Source: Rhizobium sp.
GTDB taxonomy: Bacteria; Pseudomonadota; Alphaproteobacteria; Rhizobiales; Rhizobiaceae
NCBI GenBank assembly: GCA_029865825.1
Contig: JARXAQ010000018.1
Span: forward strand, 1-37,094
DNA: 37,094 nt
Direction: 5' to 3'
In this document: positions 17,702 through 28,416 of the stretch, piece after piece
Layout of the letters: the number at the start of each line of letters is the position of its first letter
Numbering within the stretch: position 1 is the stretch's first letter
Notes under the pieces: generated by a model
Database searches by the model: none
The model's input: the letters and a program-made list of their open reading frames with translations, nothing else
What the model was told of the DNA's origin: nothing
Position numbers and translations under genes: made by a program

Positions 17702-19738
17702 TTACACCAGATGAAGAGCGCTGACGGCAAGGTCGATGACCTTGATGCCGGCGAAGGGGAGGACGAGCCCGCCGAGACCGTAGACCAGCAGGTTGCGGCG
17801 AAGCAGGGACGCAGCACCGGACGGACGGTAAGCCACGCCTTTCAATGCCAGCGGAATCAGGGCCACGATGATCAGCGCGTTGAAGATGACGGCCGAGAGG
17901 ATGGCCGACTGCGGCGAGGCAAGCCCCATCACGTTCAGCGCCTCAAGGGCCGGATAGGTGGCAACGAACAGCGCCGGGATGATGGCGAAGTACTTGGCCA
18001 CGTCATTGGCGATCGAAAACGTCGTCAGCGAGCCACGCGTCATCAGCAGCTGCTTGCCGATCTCGACGATCTCGATGAGCTTGGTCGGGCTGGAATCAAG
18101 GTCCACCATGTTGGCGGCCTCGCGGGCGGCCTGGGTGCCGGTCTGCATGGCGACACCGACGTCCGCCTGGGCAAGCGCCGGCGCATCGTTGGTGCCGTCG
18201 CCGCACATGGCGATCAGGCGGCCGCCCTGCTGTTCCCTGCGGATATAGGCGAGCTTATCCTCCGGGGTTGCCTGGGCGAGGAAATCGTCTACGCCGGCTT
18301 CAGAGGCGATGGCGGCGGCCGTGACCGGGTTGTCGCCGGTCACCATGACCGTCCGAATGCCCATGGCGCGCAGCGCCGCAAAGCGTTCCTTGATGCCGGG
18401 TTTGACAACGTCCTTGAGGTGGATGACGCCGAGCAGGCGGTCTCCATCGGCAACGCCGAGCGGCGTGCCACCCGTGCGAGCGACCTGGTCCACAGCGCGG
18501 CGGAATTCGGCCGGCGCATCCTGTTCGGTGATACCGGCGAACTTCAGCACGGCATCAACCGCGCCTTTGCGCAGGCGGCGCGAGCCGATGTCGACACCCG
18601 AAAGGCGGGTTTCGGCGGTAAAGCCGATGACGGCATCGAACTCGGCCTTCGGCATGGGCACACCGAACTCACCGGTTGCCAGCGCCACGACCGAGCGGCC
18701 CTCGGGCGTTTCGTCAGACAGCGAGGCGATGAGGGCAGCTTCTGCCAGTTCCGTCGGCGTGACACCCGGAGCAGCGAGGAAGTCGCTTGCCATGCGGTTG
18801 CCGAAGGTGATCGTGCCCGTCTTGTCGAGGAGCAAAGTGTCGACGTCGCCGGCAGCTTCCACGGCACGGCCGGAGGTGGCGATCACGTTGAAACGCACCA
18901 GGCGGTCCATGCCGGCGATGCCGATGGCCGAGAGCAGACCGCCGATCGTGGTCGGGATCAGCGTGACAAGCAGGGCTGCCAGAACGGTGACAGAGAGCAC
19001 CGTGCCGGAATAGCCGGCAAGGCCCCAGATCGCGACGCAGACGAACAGGAAGATCAACGTCAGGCCCGAGAGCAGGATCGACAGCGCGATCTCGTTCGGC
19101 GTCTTCTGGCGCTGGGCGCCTTCGATCAGCGCGATCATGCGGTCGACGAAGGAGGAGCCGGGCTGGACGGTGATCTTGATCTTGATCTCGTCGGACAGAA
19201 CCTGCGTGCCGCCTGTCACTGCCGAACGGTCGCCACCGGATTCGCGGATGACGGGGGCGGATTCGCCGGTGATGGCGCTTTCGTTGACCGAGGCGACACC
19301 CTCGATCACTTCGCCATCGCCGGGGATCAGCTCGCCGGCTGCGACCAGTACGATGTCGCCGACTTTGAGGCTGCTGGCCGCAATCGTCTCCGTCTTGCCG
19401 TTGGCGGCAAGCCGACGCGCGACGAGTTCGGACTTGGTCTTCTTCAGGCTGTCGGCCTGGGCGCGGCCACGGCCCTCCGCCACGGCTTCGGCGAAGGTGG
19501 CGAAGAGCACGGTGAACCAGAGCCAGGCGGCGATCTGGCCGGAGAAGCTGGCCTCGCCGGGATTTCCGGCGAGGTCGCGAATGAAGAGGATCGTCACGAC
19601 GACGGCGACGATCTCGGTCACGAAGATGACCGGGTTGCGCAGGAGCTTGCGCGGATCGAGCTTGACGAACGCATCGCGGATCGCCGGAAACAGGATCGAC
19701 GGGTCGAGAAGACCGGGAGCTTGATGGTCTTTTGACAT
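17702..19738 (-). CDS. kdpB: Potassium-transporting P-type ATPase subunit KdpB
   Basis: [54 protein letters not shown]. Confidence 0.97.
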   Translation of the reverse strand: MSKDHQAPGLLDPSILFPAIRDAFVKLDPRKLLRNPVIFVTEIVAVVVTILFIRDLAGNPGEASFSGQIAAWLWFTVLFATFAEAVAEGRGRAQADSLKKTKSELVARRLAANGKTETIAASSLKVGDIVLVAAGELIPGDGEVIEGVASVNESAITGESAPVIRESGGDRSAVTGGTQVLSDEIKIKITVQPGSSFVDRMIALIEGAQRQKTPNEIALSILLSGLTLIFLFVCVAIWGLAGYSGTVLSVTVLAALLVTLIPTTIGGLLSAIGIAGMDRLVRFNVIATSGRAVEAAGDVDTLLLDKTGTITFGNRMASDFLAAPGVTPTELAEAALIASLSDETPEGRSVVALATGEFGVPMPKAEFDAVIGFTAETRLSGVDIGSRRLRKGAVDAVLKFAGITEQDAPAEFRRAVDQVARTGGTPLGVADGDRLLGVIHLKDVVKPGIKERFAALRAMGIRTVMVTGDNPVTAAAIASEAGVDDFLAQATPEDKLAYIRREQQGGRLIAMCGDGTNDAPALAQADVGVAMQTGTQAAREAANMVDLDSSPTKLIEIVEIGKQLLMTRGSLTTFSIANDVAKYFAIIPALFVATYPALEALNVMGLASPQSAILSAVIFNALIIVALIPLALKGVAYRPSGAASLLRRNLLVYGLGGLVLPFAGIKVIDLAVSALHLV

Positions 19739-19748
19739 GATGGGTCCT

Positions 19749-21458
19749 TTAGAAGGTCTGGCCGGCGAGCATGGCGAAGTGTTCGACGATGGGGCCGAGC
19801 ACCAGGGCAGGCAGGAATTGCAGGCCGCCGAGAATGAGGATGATTCCGATCAGGAGGCCGACGAACAGCGGGCCGTCCGTCGGGAAGGTGCCGGCGGAGG
19901 CTGGCGACTTCACCTTGGCGGCGAGCGATCCGGCGATGGCCATGACCGGCACGACATAGGCGAAGCGGCCGAGCAGCATCGATATCCCGAGCGTGGTGTT
20001 GTACCAGGGCGTATTGCCTGTGAGCCCGCCGAAGGCCGAGCCGTTGTTGCCGGCAGCCGAGGTATAGGCATAGAGGATCTCCGACAGCCCGTGCGGACCG
20101 GATGTGCCGACGCTTGCCACTGCGAAGGGCAGCATGGCGGAGACGGCGGTGAAGCCGAGGATGACCAGCGGCAGGATGAGCACGGCGAGCATCGCAAACT
20201 TCATCTCGCGGCCCTCGATCTTCTTGCCGAGGAATTCCGGCGTGCGTCCGACCATCAGGCCGGCGACGAAGACGGAAAGCAACGCGAAGACCAGCATGCC
20301 GTAGAGGCCCGAACCGACACCGCCCGGCAGCACCTCGCCGAGCTGGATGAGGAACATCGGCACCAGACCGCCCAAGCCCGTGAACGAGCCGTGCATACCG
20401 TTGACGCCGCCGTCCGAGAGGCCGGTGGTAACAGCCGCATAAAGCGCGGTCATGGCCTGGCCGAAGCGGACTTCCTTGCCTTCCATGTTGCCGAGCGCTG
20501 GATCGACGCCGATCGCCGTCAGGATGGTGTTGCCCTGGGCCTCGGCCCAGTATGTGACGGTGACGCCTGCGATGAGCAGGAACGCCATGGCCGAGATCAG
20601 CGCCCAGCCCTGGCGGCGGTTTCCGACCATCTGGCCGAAGGTATAGGCCATGGCGGCCGAGATCGACAGCATGGCGAAGATGTTGAGATAATTCGACCAG
20701 GCGGTCGGATTTTCGAAGGGATGCGCGGCGTTGACGTTGAAGAAACCGCCACCATTGGTGCCGAGTTGCTTGATCGCTTCCTGCGACGCGACGGGGCCGA
20801 GCGAGATCACCTGGTTGGCGCCTTCGAGCGTCGTGGCCGTGACCGAGGCATCGAGCGTCTGCGGCAGGCCCATGGCAACGAAGGCGAGCGCCACGACGAT
20901 CGACAGCGGCAGCAGCACGTAGAGCGTCGCCCTAGTCATGTCTACCCAGAAGTTGCCGAGCGTTGCGACCTTGGAGCGGGCAAGCGCGCGGGTAACGGCC
21001 ACGGCAAGCGCCATGCCGGTCGCGGCCGACAGGAAGTTCTGCACCGTAAGGCCGGCCATCTGGGAGAAATGGCTCATCGTCGCTTCACCGGCATAGTTCT
21101 GCCAGTTGGTATTGGTGACGAAGGAGACTGCCGTGTTGAAGGCGAGATCCGAGGGCACGCCCGGAAAGCCCTGCGGGTTGAGCGGCAGATAGGCCTGCAG
21201 CCGCAGCATGGCGTAGAGCGCCAGGAAACCGGCGAGCGAAAAGGCGAGCATGGCAAGCGTATAGCCGAGCCAGCTCTGCTCCTTTTCGGGGTTGATGCCG
21301 CTCACGCGGTAAAGATCCCGCTCCACGCGGCCGAGCACGGGGGACAGAAAGGTCCGCTCGCCGGAAAACACCCGCGCCATGTAAAGGCCGAGTGGTTTGA
21401 TGACGAGGAGGACGGCGAGGAAGAGGAGGCTGATCTGCAGCCATCCGGTGGTTGTCAT
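19749..21458 (-). CDS. kdpA: Potassium-transporting ATPase subunit KdpA
   Basis: [46 protein letters not shown]. Confidence 0.97.
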   Translation of the reverse strand: MTTTGWLQISLLFLAVLLVIKPLGLYMARVFSGERTFLSPVLGRVERDLYRVSGINPEKEQSWLGYTLAMLAFSLAGFLALYAMLRLQAYLPLNPQGFPGVPSDLAFNTAVSFVTNTNWQNYAGEATMSHFSQMAGLTVQNFLSAATGMALAVAVTRALARSKVATLGNFWVDMTRATLYVLLPLSIVVALAFVAMGLPQTLDASVTATTLEGANQVISLGPVASQEAIKQLGTNGGGFFNVNAAHPFENPTAWSNYLNIFAMLSISAAMAYTFGQMVGNRRQGWALISAMAFLLIAGVTVTYWAEAQGNTILTAIGVDPALGNMEGKEVRFGQAMTALYAAVTTGLSDGGVNGMHGSFTGLGGLVPMFLIQLGEVLPGGVGSGLYGMLVFALLSVFVAGLMVGRTPEFLGKKIEGREMKFAMLAVLILPLVILGFTAVSAMLPFAVASVGTSGPHGLSEILYAYTSAAGNNGSAFGGLTGNTPWYNTTLGISMLLGRFAYVVPVMAIAGSLAAKVKSPASAGTFPTDGPLFVGLLIGIILILGGLQFLPALVLGPIVEHFAMLAGQTF

Positions 21459-21472
21459 GGGTTTGCTCCCGA

Positions 21473-21559
21473 TCAGAAGCGTTCGGGACGCAAAAGCGTC
21501 ACGACGAGATAGACGCCAAGGGCTATGGCGACGGCGAGGCCGAAAAGGGGTTCAAGCAT
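21473..21559 (-). CDS. kdpF: KdpF small membrane subunit (28 aa, [28 protein letters not shown])
   Basis: Manual translation; below the ORF-track cutoff. GGAGG SD, position directly upstream of kdpA, canonical KdpF-like C-terminal LLRPERF. Confidence 0.85.
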   Translation of the reverse strand: MLEPLFGLAVAIALGVYLVVTLLRPERF

Positions 21560-21570
21560 TTCTGCCTCCG

Positions 21571-21654
21571 TCACAGCTGGTCGAGTGCGCGGGCATACAG
21601 TGCCAGCACGAGAAGCGTGCCGCCGCCAAGCGCGATGAAGATGAGGTCGGACAT
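21571..21654 (-). CDS. 27-aa single-TM micro-ORF upstream of kdpF (MSDLIFIALGGGTLLVLALYARALDQL)
   Basis: Manual translation; GGAGA SD upstream, 11 nt before kdpF, hydrophobic core. Confidence 0.65.
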   Translation of the reverse strand: MSDLIFIALGGGTLLVLALYARALDQL

Positions 21655-22028
21655 GTCCGGGTCTCCTGTTGATACAGAAGATGACATACGTCCGATGGGG
21701 TCAGGCTTCGATTGGGAAGAGCGGAGGCCGGCGTCAAGAAAAGATAAGGATGGTGCCGTGCGTCACATGCAATGCCGTCATGCCCGGATGCGCGCGGGGC
21801 TTTGGGGCTGCGCACCGTCGTGTCTTTGGAGAGGACGGCGAAGCTCGCGATGCAGGGCGCTGGCAGCCACATCATCTGATATCACCTCAGGGGGACGGGG
21901 TGCCAACCATCAGATCGTGTCGCCCTGCCACTGCCATCATGACAACCAGGAACAGGAAGGACCCGACCACAGTCAACAGCGGCCCATGCAATAGACCGAT
22001 GCCAATGGGTCCAGGTGTCGGCACCGAT

Positions 22029-23381
22029 CTATCGGTCTGTCGGCGGGAAGAAGAGTTCACACGCAAACCCTGTCCGCTCGTCCGGCAGCGTGACGGTTCT
22101 CAAGGCCATCGTCCCGTCCATCTGGTCCATCAGCTTGTCGACAATCGCCAGGCCGAGACCGGAGCCTGGCTTGCTCGTCTGGCCACGCTTGAAACGCGCG
22201 CGGTAAACATCGACGTCCGCTTCGAGTGGGCCGGATACCGCATTGGTGACGGTGATGCGGCCCTCTGCGGCGATCGACACAGTGATCGGCTGATCCGCCA
22301 TGCCATAGCGCTGGGCGTTTTCCAGCAGGTTGTTGAAGGCGATGGCAAAAGCGTCGGGATCGACTGCGCGCGACAGGAACGACAGGCCGGGCGGCTGCTG
22401 GATCTCGATGATCACCCGGTGATGGGAGCGCCGGAAACCGTCGACGAGCAGCGTCACCAGGCCCAAGAGGTCCACGGAGGTCTTCGATACCCCGATGCCG
22501 GCCTCTGCGCGGGAGAGCTGCAGGAGCTTCTCCAGCATCAGGGACAGCCGCCGCAGCGCCTCCAGCACGCGATCTGCACGCGATTGGTCCTCACGGTCGG
22601 TCAGTTGATCTGCGAGCAGTTCCATCTGGGCGAGCGCCCCGGCCAGCGGCGTCCTCAATTCATGGGCGCTGTTGGCGGCGAGGTCCCGCTCGGCCTGCAG
22701 GGCGAGTTTCAGACGTCCGAGAAGCGTGTTCACCGAACCGGGGATCGAGGCGATCTCCGTCGGCAGACCGGCAAGCCCGATCGCTTCGAGATTTGTCTCG
22801 TCGCGCAAGCTGATCGCATCGCGCAGTTCGTTGACCGGCCTGGTTGCCCTGACGACGACCCAACGGGTGGCGAACATGCCGAGCGGGAGGATCAACAGGA
22901 TCGGCAGCAGGAGCGTCAGCGCGCTTTCGAACGTCGCCTCGCGACGATGGGCAAGCGAGTCCGCCACCTGGACGAAAAGCGTGTCACTGACCGTGGCGAC
23001 GGTGAAGATCCGTTGATCCTCGCCGCTCCAGAACCCGGATTGCAGCGGCGCCGGATAGGGGGCCGACCCGACATTGTGCGAATGCAACAGCACCCGTCCC
23101 GATGCGTCGCGAACCTGATAGGTCAGGTATTCGTCCGTCTTGCCGGGGGTGAGCGCCGCCAGTTGGTTCGGTCCGGTGCCTGCTTCGCGGCGGAAAAAGT
23201 CGTCGACCACGAGGGGCGCCAGCCGCTCGGTGGTTTCCTGAAGGCCGCTGTCGAAGACCTCGTCGAACTCGGTCCGCATCACGTGGATGGCGAGCCCGAC
23301 GCCGACGGTCCAGAAGACGACGAGCAGAAGCGACATGGACAGGACGAGACGTCCGGCGAGGCTGCGGGGCTTAAGTTGCAT
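22029..23381 (-). CDS. Sensor histidine kinase (PmrB/QseC-like architecture)
   Basis: MQLKPRSLAGRLVLSMSLLLVVFW TM; HAMP-like ATRPVNELRDAI; H-box NSAHELRTPLAGALAQ; GSGLGLAIVDKLM. The longer track ORF to 23552 overlaps the regulator gene and is unlikely. Confidence 0.92.
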   Translation of the reverse strand: MQLKPRSLAGRLVLSMSLLLVVFWTVGVGLAIHVMRTEFDEVFDSGLQETTERLAPLVVDDFFRREAGTGPNQLAALTPGKTDEYLTYQVRDASGRVLLHSHNVGSAPYPAPLQSGFWSGEDQRIFTVATVSDTLFVQVADSLAHRREATFESALTLLLPILLILPLGMFATRWVVVRATRPVNELRDAISLRDETNLEAIGLAGLPTEIASIPGSVNTLLGRLKLALQAERDLAANSAHELRTPLAGALAQMELLADQLTDREDQSRADRVLEALRRLSLMLEKLLQLSRAEAGIGVSKTSVDLLGLVTLLVDGFRRSHHRVIIEIQQPPGLSFLSRAVDPDAFAIAFNNLLENAQRYGMADQPITVSIAAEGRITVTNAVSGPLEADVDVYRARFKRGQTSKPGSGLGLAIVDKLMDQMDGTMALRTVTLPDERTGFACELFFPPTDR

Positions 23382-24039
23382 CGGACGAGATCCTGTAACC
23401 GATGCCGCGAACGGTCTCGATCGCGTGCTTGCCGAGCTTGCGTCTGAGGCGGCTGACATAAACCTCGACGGTATTGCTTTCCACCTCCGCGCCGAATTCG
23501 TAAAGCGCCTCTTCGATCTGCGCCTTGGACACGATCGCGCGTTTGCGAGCAATCAGCCGATCGAGCACGGCCCATTCGCGCGAGGAGAGCTGGATATCGT
23601 CCCCATCCGCACCGGCGATCCGCCGCTCTGACGGATAAACCGAAACGCCGTCGATGGTGAGCGCGGGAAGCTTGTGCGTTCCGTATCGACGCGACACGGC
23701 GTGAATGCGGGCCTGCAACTCGCCGAGATCGACGGGCTTCACAAGATAATCGTCTGCGCCGGCGTTGAGCCCGGCGATCCGATCTGAAACCTGGTCATGA
23801 GCGGTCATGATGATAACAGGGACTTCGTCGCGGCGCGTGCGAAGCCCTTTCAAAATGTCGAGCCCGCTGCCGTCAGGCAGGCGGAGATCGAGGAGGACGA
23901 GATCGTAGGTCGCCGCTGCAAGGCTCGCTTCGGCCTCGTTGCGCGAGAGCGTCCAATCCACGGCATGCCCCTGGCGATGCACATGCGTTTTCACTGCATC
24001 TCCGAGCATTTCATCGTCTTCAACCAGCAAGACCCGCAT
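23371..24039 (-). CDS. OmpR-family response regulator (PmrA/QseB-like)
   Basis: MRVLLVEDDEMLGDAVKTHV..., LLDLRLPDGSGLDIL, NAGADDYLVKPVDL, C-terminal winged helix; overlaps the kinase start. Confidence 0.93.
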   Translation of the reverse strand: MRVLLVEDDEMLGDAVKTHVHRQGHAVDWTLSRNEAEASLAAATYDLVLLDLRLPDGSGLDILKGLRTRRDEVPVIIMTAHDQVSDRIAGLNAGADDYLVKPVDLGELQARIHAVSRRYGTHKLPALTIDGVSVYPSERRIAGADGDDIQLSSREWAVLDRLIARKRAIVSKAQIEEALYEFGAEVESNTVEVYVSRLRRKLGKHAIETVRGIGYRISSDAT

Positions 24040-24194
24040 GCATTCACCCCAAAACCAAGAGATCGAGATCCCATGTCGCCTAAAACTGACAGGCCGCCGA
24101 ACTGCCCGCAAGGGCTCCGCCGGCCCTTCAGGTGGATGTCAGCTTGGCCACTGATGCTCTTTGCGTGTCCAATATCAGGAGAGGAGCACATTCC

Positions 24195-24461
24195 ATGCGC
24201 AACATCACCGTCGCTCTCGGCCTTGCCGCGATTTTCGGCGGTCCCGCTCTCGCGTCGGAAAAATGCAGCGTGGCCATGGCAGACTGGCAACCCCGAGAAG
24301 CGCTTCAGACCAAGCTCGAAGGGGAGGGATGGACGGTCCGGTCGATAACCTCCGAAGACGGCTGTTATGAAGCCTATGCCATCGATGCCGAGGGCAAGAC
24401 GGTGGACGCCTTTTTCAACCCACAGACCTTCCAGTCGGTCGACATGAAGATCGGGAACTGA
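24195..24461 (+). CDS. Secreted PepSY-domain-like protein
   Basis: Signal peptide MRNITVALGLAAIFGGPALAS; LQTKLEGEGWTVRSITSEDGCYEAYAIDAEGKTVDAFFNPQT; divergent from the response regulator. Confidence 0.78.
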   Translation: MRNITVALGLAAIFGGPALASEKCSVAMADWQPREALQTKLEGEGWTVRSITSEDGCYEAYAIDAEGKTVDAFFNPQTFQSVDMKIGN

Positions 24462-24525
24462 TCACCGGTCGCAAGCGCGGACCGGAAGGCGGTGACATCC
24501 TCCGACCCGGGCAGTTTGAACGAAG

Positions 24526-24556
24526 GAAAGGACGCTGCAGACCGCAGCGTCCTTTC
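24526..24556. terminator. Bidirectional terminator between the PepSY gene and dgkA
   Basis: GAAAGGACGCTGC-AGACC-GCAGCGTCCTTTC: perfect 13-bp stem, 5-nt loop, between convergent genes. Confidence 0.85.
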
Positions 24557-24616
24557 TTTCGTCGTGTGACCGAGCTTTCTCCGGCTGACAGTTTCACCCA
24601 CCCTGAGCGAAAGACT

Positions 24617-25006
24617 TCAGGCGCGAAGATGCAGCGTGAGCGCATAGAGGAGCACGATGGAATTGGCCGAAATCAGGCAGAAGACGGCGAGCGATCCGAG
24701 ATCCTTGGCATGTTTTCCCGTGTCAGACACCTCGGGCGAGATGCGATCGATGATCTCCTCGATCGCCGTGTTCATCGCTTCCATCGCGACCAGCAGCAAA
24801 AACAGGACAGCGGCCGACAGCCAGACGGAAGCCGAGACGTCCATCACGGTATAGGCGACCACCAGGCCGATCCCGGCAACGACCTCCTGCCGGAAGGCCG
24901 CTTCCCTCGCAAGTCGGATCAAACCTCCGGCCGAATAACCACCAGCAGCCCAAAGATGAGCCAAGCCAACGCGCTTCGAAGGCGCCAATTCCACATTGTG
25001 GGTCAT
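24617..25006 (-). CDS. dgkA: Diacylglycerol kinase
   Basis: AAFRQEVVAGIGLV...LLVAMEAMNTAIEEIIDRIS; ATGA overlap with eptA. Confidence 0.92.
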   Translation of the reverse strand: MTHNVELAPSKRVGLAHLWAAGGYSAGGLIRLAREAAFRQEVVAGIGLVVAYTVMDVSASVWLSAAVLFLLLVAMEAMNTAIEEIIDRISPEVSDTGKHAKDLGSLAVFCLISANSIVLLYALTLHLRA

Positions 25007-26640
25007 GAAGACACTCCGTTCCGGCAGGCTGCGAAGATGTCCCGAGCCGGATCATAGACCTGCGTCTTCACCTGCATCAGGCCGAGCACACTGTGAAAGA
25101 GATTATCGTGGGAATGCGGTGCATCGGCCTTTGCGGACAGGCACGGCGCGTCGATTTGCGTCGACTGCCGAAGGCCGGGCGACGTCCAGAGCACGAAAGG
25201 AACATGGGTCTGCTCCTTCGGTGCGAACATGTAGGGCGCGCCATGCAGGTAGAGGCCGTTTTCGCCGAGCGATTCCCCGTGGTCCGACATGTAGATCATC
25301 GCGGTGTCGAGCCGATCACCCTGCGCGTCGAGCTTGTCGATCACCTCGGACAGGATGTGGTCTGTATAGAGCAGGGCATTGTCATAGGCATTGGTGATCG
25401 TCTCCGGCGTGCAGCTGTCGAAATCAACCGTGCGGCAATCGGGCACGAATTTCCGGAACTCCTCCGGATAGCGCAGATAATAGGCCGGTCCGTGATTGCC
25501 GAGCTGGTGCAGAACGAGCACGGCGTCCCCGTCGACCTTGTCCAGCCAGGCGTCGAGTCCATCCACCAGGATCTGGTCGAGACATTCGCCGTCGGAGCAG
25601 TATTTGGGATCAGTGGACTTGAAGAACTCTGTCTTCGATATCCGGGCGGCCACACGCTTGTCGCCGGTATTGTTGTCCCACCACTCCGTTTTTATTCCGG
25701 CATGGGTGAGGACATCCATCAGGTCCTCTGTCGCCAACGCCTTGGCGTGGGAATAGTCCTCGCGGCCATAAACGGAGAACATGCAGGGCACGGAGACCGC
25801 CGTCGCGGTTCCGCAGCTCGAGGTATCCTTGAAATAGACGATGTCCCGCATCGAAAGCTCGGGATTGGTTGCACGCCCATAGCCGCCGAGCTGGAAATTC
25901 GCCGCCCGTGCCGTCTCGCCGACGACCACGATCGTCACGCGCGGCTTGCGCGCAGCGTCCGGCAGGTCTTCCACCACTTTCGCATCCGCACCGAGCGGCT
26001 GAACGACGATATTCTGCTCCTTGCTCTGGCCGATGAAAAATCCTGCCGCGCTCGCCATGGGAAAGATCGGGTTCAGTGTTCTGAACCATTCGCGGTGCTC
26101 GCGGGTTTTGAAGATGAAAGTCCCACTGTTCGAAAACCCGGCAAGCCCGAACACGGCAAGGCAGGGCAGGATGATCATCAGGTTGACCCCCACCTTCTTC
26201 AGGATCGGACGGTGCACGATCTCCACCACCGCGATAAACAGCGAGGGCAGGAGACCGAACAGCACGATGTGCAAAATGAATGCGGACGTGATGAGATGTC
26301 CGGCTTCGGCCTGGTTGGTTTCCATGGCATTTCGGATCATCTCGCCGTCGATGATCACTCCGAACCGGTCCATGAACCATGACCCCGAAACACTCGCCAG
26401 CACGAGCAGGATCAGCACCGGCTTGATGACGTATTTCGCCGAGAATGTGACGACCAGCGCGACAAAGGCGGCCGTAAGCCCGATGCCGAGCGCCAGGAGT
26501 GCCAGCGTGTCCCCATTGAGAAAGACCAAGGACTTGGCCCAGAAGGTGCCGTTCATGAAGAAGAGAAGATAGACTGCAGTGAGGACGCTCAGCCACTCGC
26601 TGCGCATCCGTGGTCTGAAGCTCAAAAGCGTCTTGGACAA
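25003..26640 (-). CDS. eptA: Phosphoethanolamine--lipid A transferase (EptA/sulfatase-like family)
   Basis: Five hydrophobic N-terminal segments, VVVGETARAANFQLGGYGRATNPEL, CGTATAVSVPCMFS, YMSDHGESLGENGLYLHGAPY. Proposed TTG start with AGGAAG SD; ATG 26607 is the alternative. Confidence 0.92.
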   Translation of the reverse strand: MSKTLLSFRPRMRSEWLSVLTAVYLLFFMNGTFWAKSLVFLNGDTLALLALGIGLTAAFVALVVTFSAKYVIKPVLILLVLASVSGSWFMDRFGVIIDGEMIRNAMETNQAEAGHLITSAFILHIVLFGLLPSLFIAVVEIVHRPILKKVGVNLMIILPCLAVFGLAGFSNSGTFIFKTREHREWFRTLNPIFPMASAAGFFIGQSKEQNIVVQPLGADAKVVEDLPDAARKPRVTIVVVGETARAANFQLGGYGRATNPELSMRDIVYFKDTSSCGTATAVSVPCMFSVYGREDYSHAKALATEDLMDVLTHAGIKTEWWDNNTGDKRVAARISKTEFFKSTDPKYCSDGECLDQILVDGLDAWLDKVDGDAVLVLHQLGNHGPAYYLRYPEEFRKFVPDCRTVDFDSCTPETITNAYDNALLYTDHILSEVIDKLDAQGDRLDTAMIYMSDHGESLGENGLYLHGAPYMFAPKEQTHVPFVLWTSPGLRQSTQIDAPCLSAKADAPHSHDNLFHSVLGLMQVKTQVYDPARDIFAACRNGVSS

Positions 26641-26913
26641 GACCGCTTCCTTTCGTGCATGGATAAAGTGATCCGATGCAATGAGTTGCAAAGCTGACAG
26701 AGACCTGAACGCTGCGCCTGCAACTGGATACCGCCACTCAGTGGGGCGCTGCATATTGAAGAAAGACAGGCAGGCCACTCTGGAGCAGCATCTTGCCGCC
26801 AGGACAGCGAGTTGCTGGTTGCGACAAAAAAATGCGAGGCATGCCTGTAACAATCTGAGTTTTTCTTCGTCTTCCTATTGCAACGTAAAGTGCCGGGCCG
26901 AGAGATAGATTCT

Positions 26914-28416
26914 ATGAAAGAAAATCAGCGCCTTGCGCAAAGCACCTGGACGCGGCCGAAACGGTTTGATCGTAACCTGATCGTCATCGGCGCAGGTTCA
27001 GCCGGGCTCGTGTCTGCCTACATAGCTGCGGCTGCAAAGGCAAAGGTGACGCTCGTCGAGGCGCACAAGATGGGTGGCGATTGCCTCAATTTCGGCTGCG
27101 TTCCCTCAAAGGCTCTGATCAGGAGCGCGAAGGTGGCGCACCAGATGCGCCACGCGGACGACTACGGCCTCGAGGCCGTCGAACCGAAGGTGCCTTTCTC
27201 TGCCGTGATGGAACGGATCCACAAGGTGATTGCCGAGATCGAGCCGCATGACAGTGTCGAGCGCTATACGTCTCTCGGCGTCGAGGTGCTCAAGGGCTAT
27301 GCGAAGCTCATCGATCCCTGGACGGTCGAGATCACCCTCAGCGATGGTGGCACGCAACGGCTGACGACGCGCGCGATCATCATCGCGACCGGTGCCCAGC
27401 CCTTCGTGCCGCCGATTACAGGCCTCGCGGAGATCGGCTATCTCACCTCCGATACCATGTGGGAGCGGCTCCGCGATCGCCCTGCAGTACCGCAAAGGCT
27501 CGTCGTCCTCGGTGGAGGGCCGATCGGCTGCGAACTCGCACAGAGCTTTGCCCGGCTTGGCTCCGAGGTCACGCAGATCGAGATGGCGCCGCGCCTGATG
27601 ATGCGTGAGGACGAGGATGCAGCCCGGTTCGTCGAGGCGTCGATGAAGGCGGACGGCGTCAAGGTGCTGACGAACCACAAGGCGGTCGCCTGTGGGGTGG
27701 ATGCCGGCGAGAAGTGGATCGAGGTCGAGAAGGACGGCGGCAATTTCCGCATCGGCTTCGACGAGATCATCGTCGCAGTCGGACGGGCGCCGCGGCTCAA
27801 GGGCTTCGGGCTGGAAGACCTGGGCATCAAGGTTGATCGCGTGGTCGAAACCAACGACTATCTCCAGACGCTTCATCCCAATATCCTGGCTGCCGGCGAT
27901 GTGGCCGGGCCCTATCAGTTTACCCATGTCGCGGGACATCAGGCATGGTTTGCCGCCATCAACGCGCTCTTCGGAGACATCAAGCGCTTCAAGGCCGATT
28001 ACAGCGTCATCCCCTGGGCGACCTTTACAGATCCGGAGGTGGCTCGGGTCGGTCTGTCGGAGGCCGAGGCGAAGGAGAAACAGATCCCGCACGAGGTCAC
28101 CCGTTTCGATATCGATGATCTCGATCGGGCGATTGCCGATGGGGCCGCCTGCGGTTTCGTCAAGGTGCTGACGGTACCCGGCAAGGACAAGATCCTGGGT
28201 GCGACCATTGTCGGTCAGCACGCAGGCGACCTGCTGGCCGAATTCGTCTTCGCGATGAAACACGGCCATGGGTTGGGCAAGATCCTGGGGACCATTCACA
28301 TCTACCCGACGCTGGCAGAAGCGAACAAAATGGTGGCCGGCCAGTGGCGCCGCAATCACATCAACGGCTTTCTTCTCTCGTTGCTCGAACGTTTCCAGAC
28401 CTGGAGGCGCGGATGA
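26914..28416 (+). CDS. FAD-dependent pyridine nucleotide-disulfide oxidoreductase (dihydrolipoyl dehydrogenase/mercuric reductase-like)
   Basis: IVIGAGSAGLVSAYIAA, redox GGDCLNFGCVPSKAL, VVLGGGPIGCELAQSFARLG, C-terminal HIYPTLAEANKMVAG. Confidence 0.93.
   Translation: MKENQRLAQSTWTRPKRFDRNLIVIGAGSAGLVSAYIAAAAKAKVTLVEAHKMGGDCLNFGCVPSKALIRSAKVAHQMRHADDYGLEAVEPKVPFSAVMERIHKVIAEIEPHDSVERYTSLGVEVLKGYAKLIDPWTVEITLSDGGTQRLTTRAIIIATGAQPFVPPITGLAEIGYLTSDTMWERLRDRPAVPQRLVVLGGGPIGCELAQSFARLGSEVTQIEMAPRLMMREDEDAARFVEASMKADGVKVLTNHKAVACGVDAGEKWIEVEKDGGNFRIGFDEIIVAVGRAPRLKGFGLEDLGIKVDRVVETNDYLQTLHPNILAAGDVAGPYQFTHVAGHQAWFAAINALFGDIKRFKADYSVIPWATFTDPEVARVGLSEAEAKEKQIPHEVTRFDIDDLDRAIADGAACGFVKVLTVPGKDKILGATIVGQHAGDLLAEFVFAMKHGHGLGKILGTIHIYPTLAEANKMVAGQWRRNHINGFLLSLLERFQTWRRG

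Noticed and set aside
22029-23552. Histidine kinase start at 23552 as in the ORF track
   Set aside because: The extra 57 residues are basic/Ser-rich, antisense-like filler overlapping the response regulator C-terminus; M at 23381 precedes a normal TM segment.
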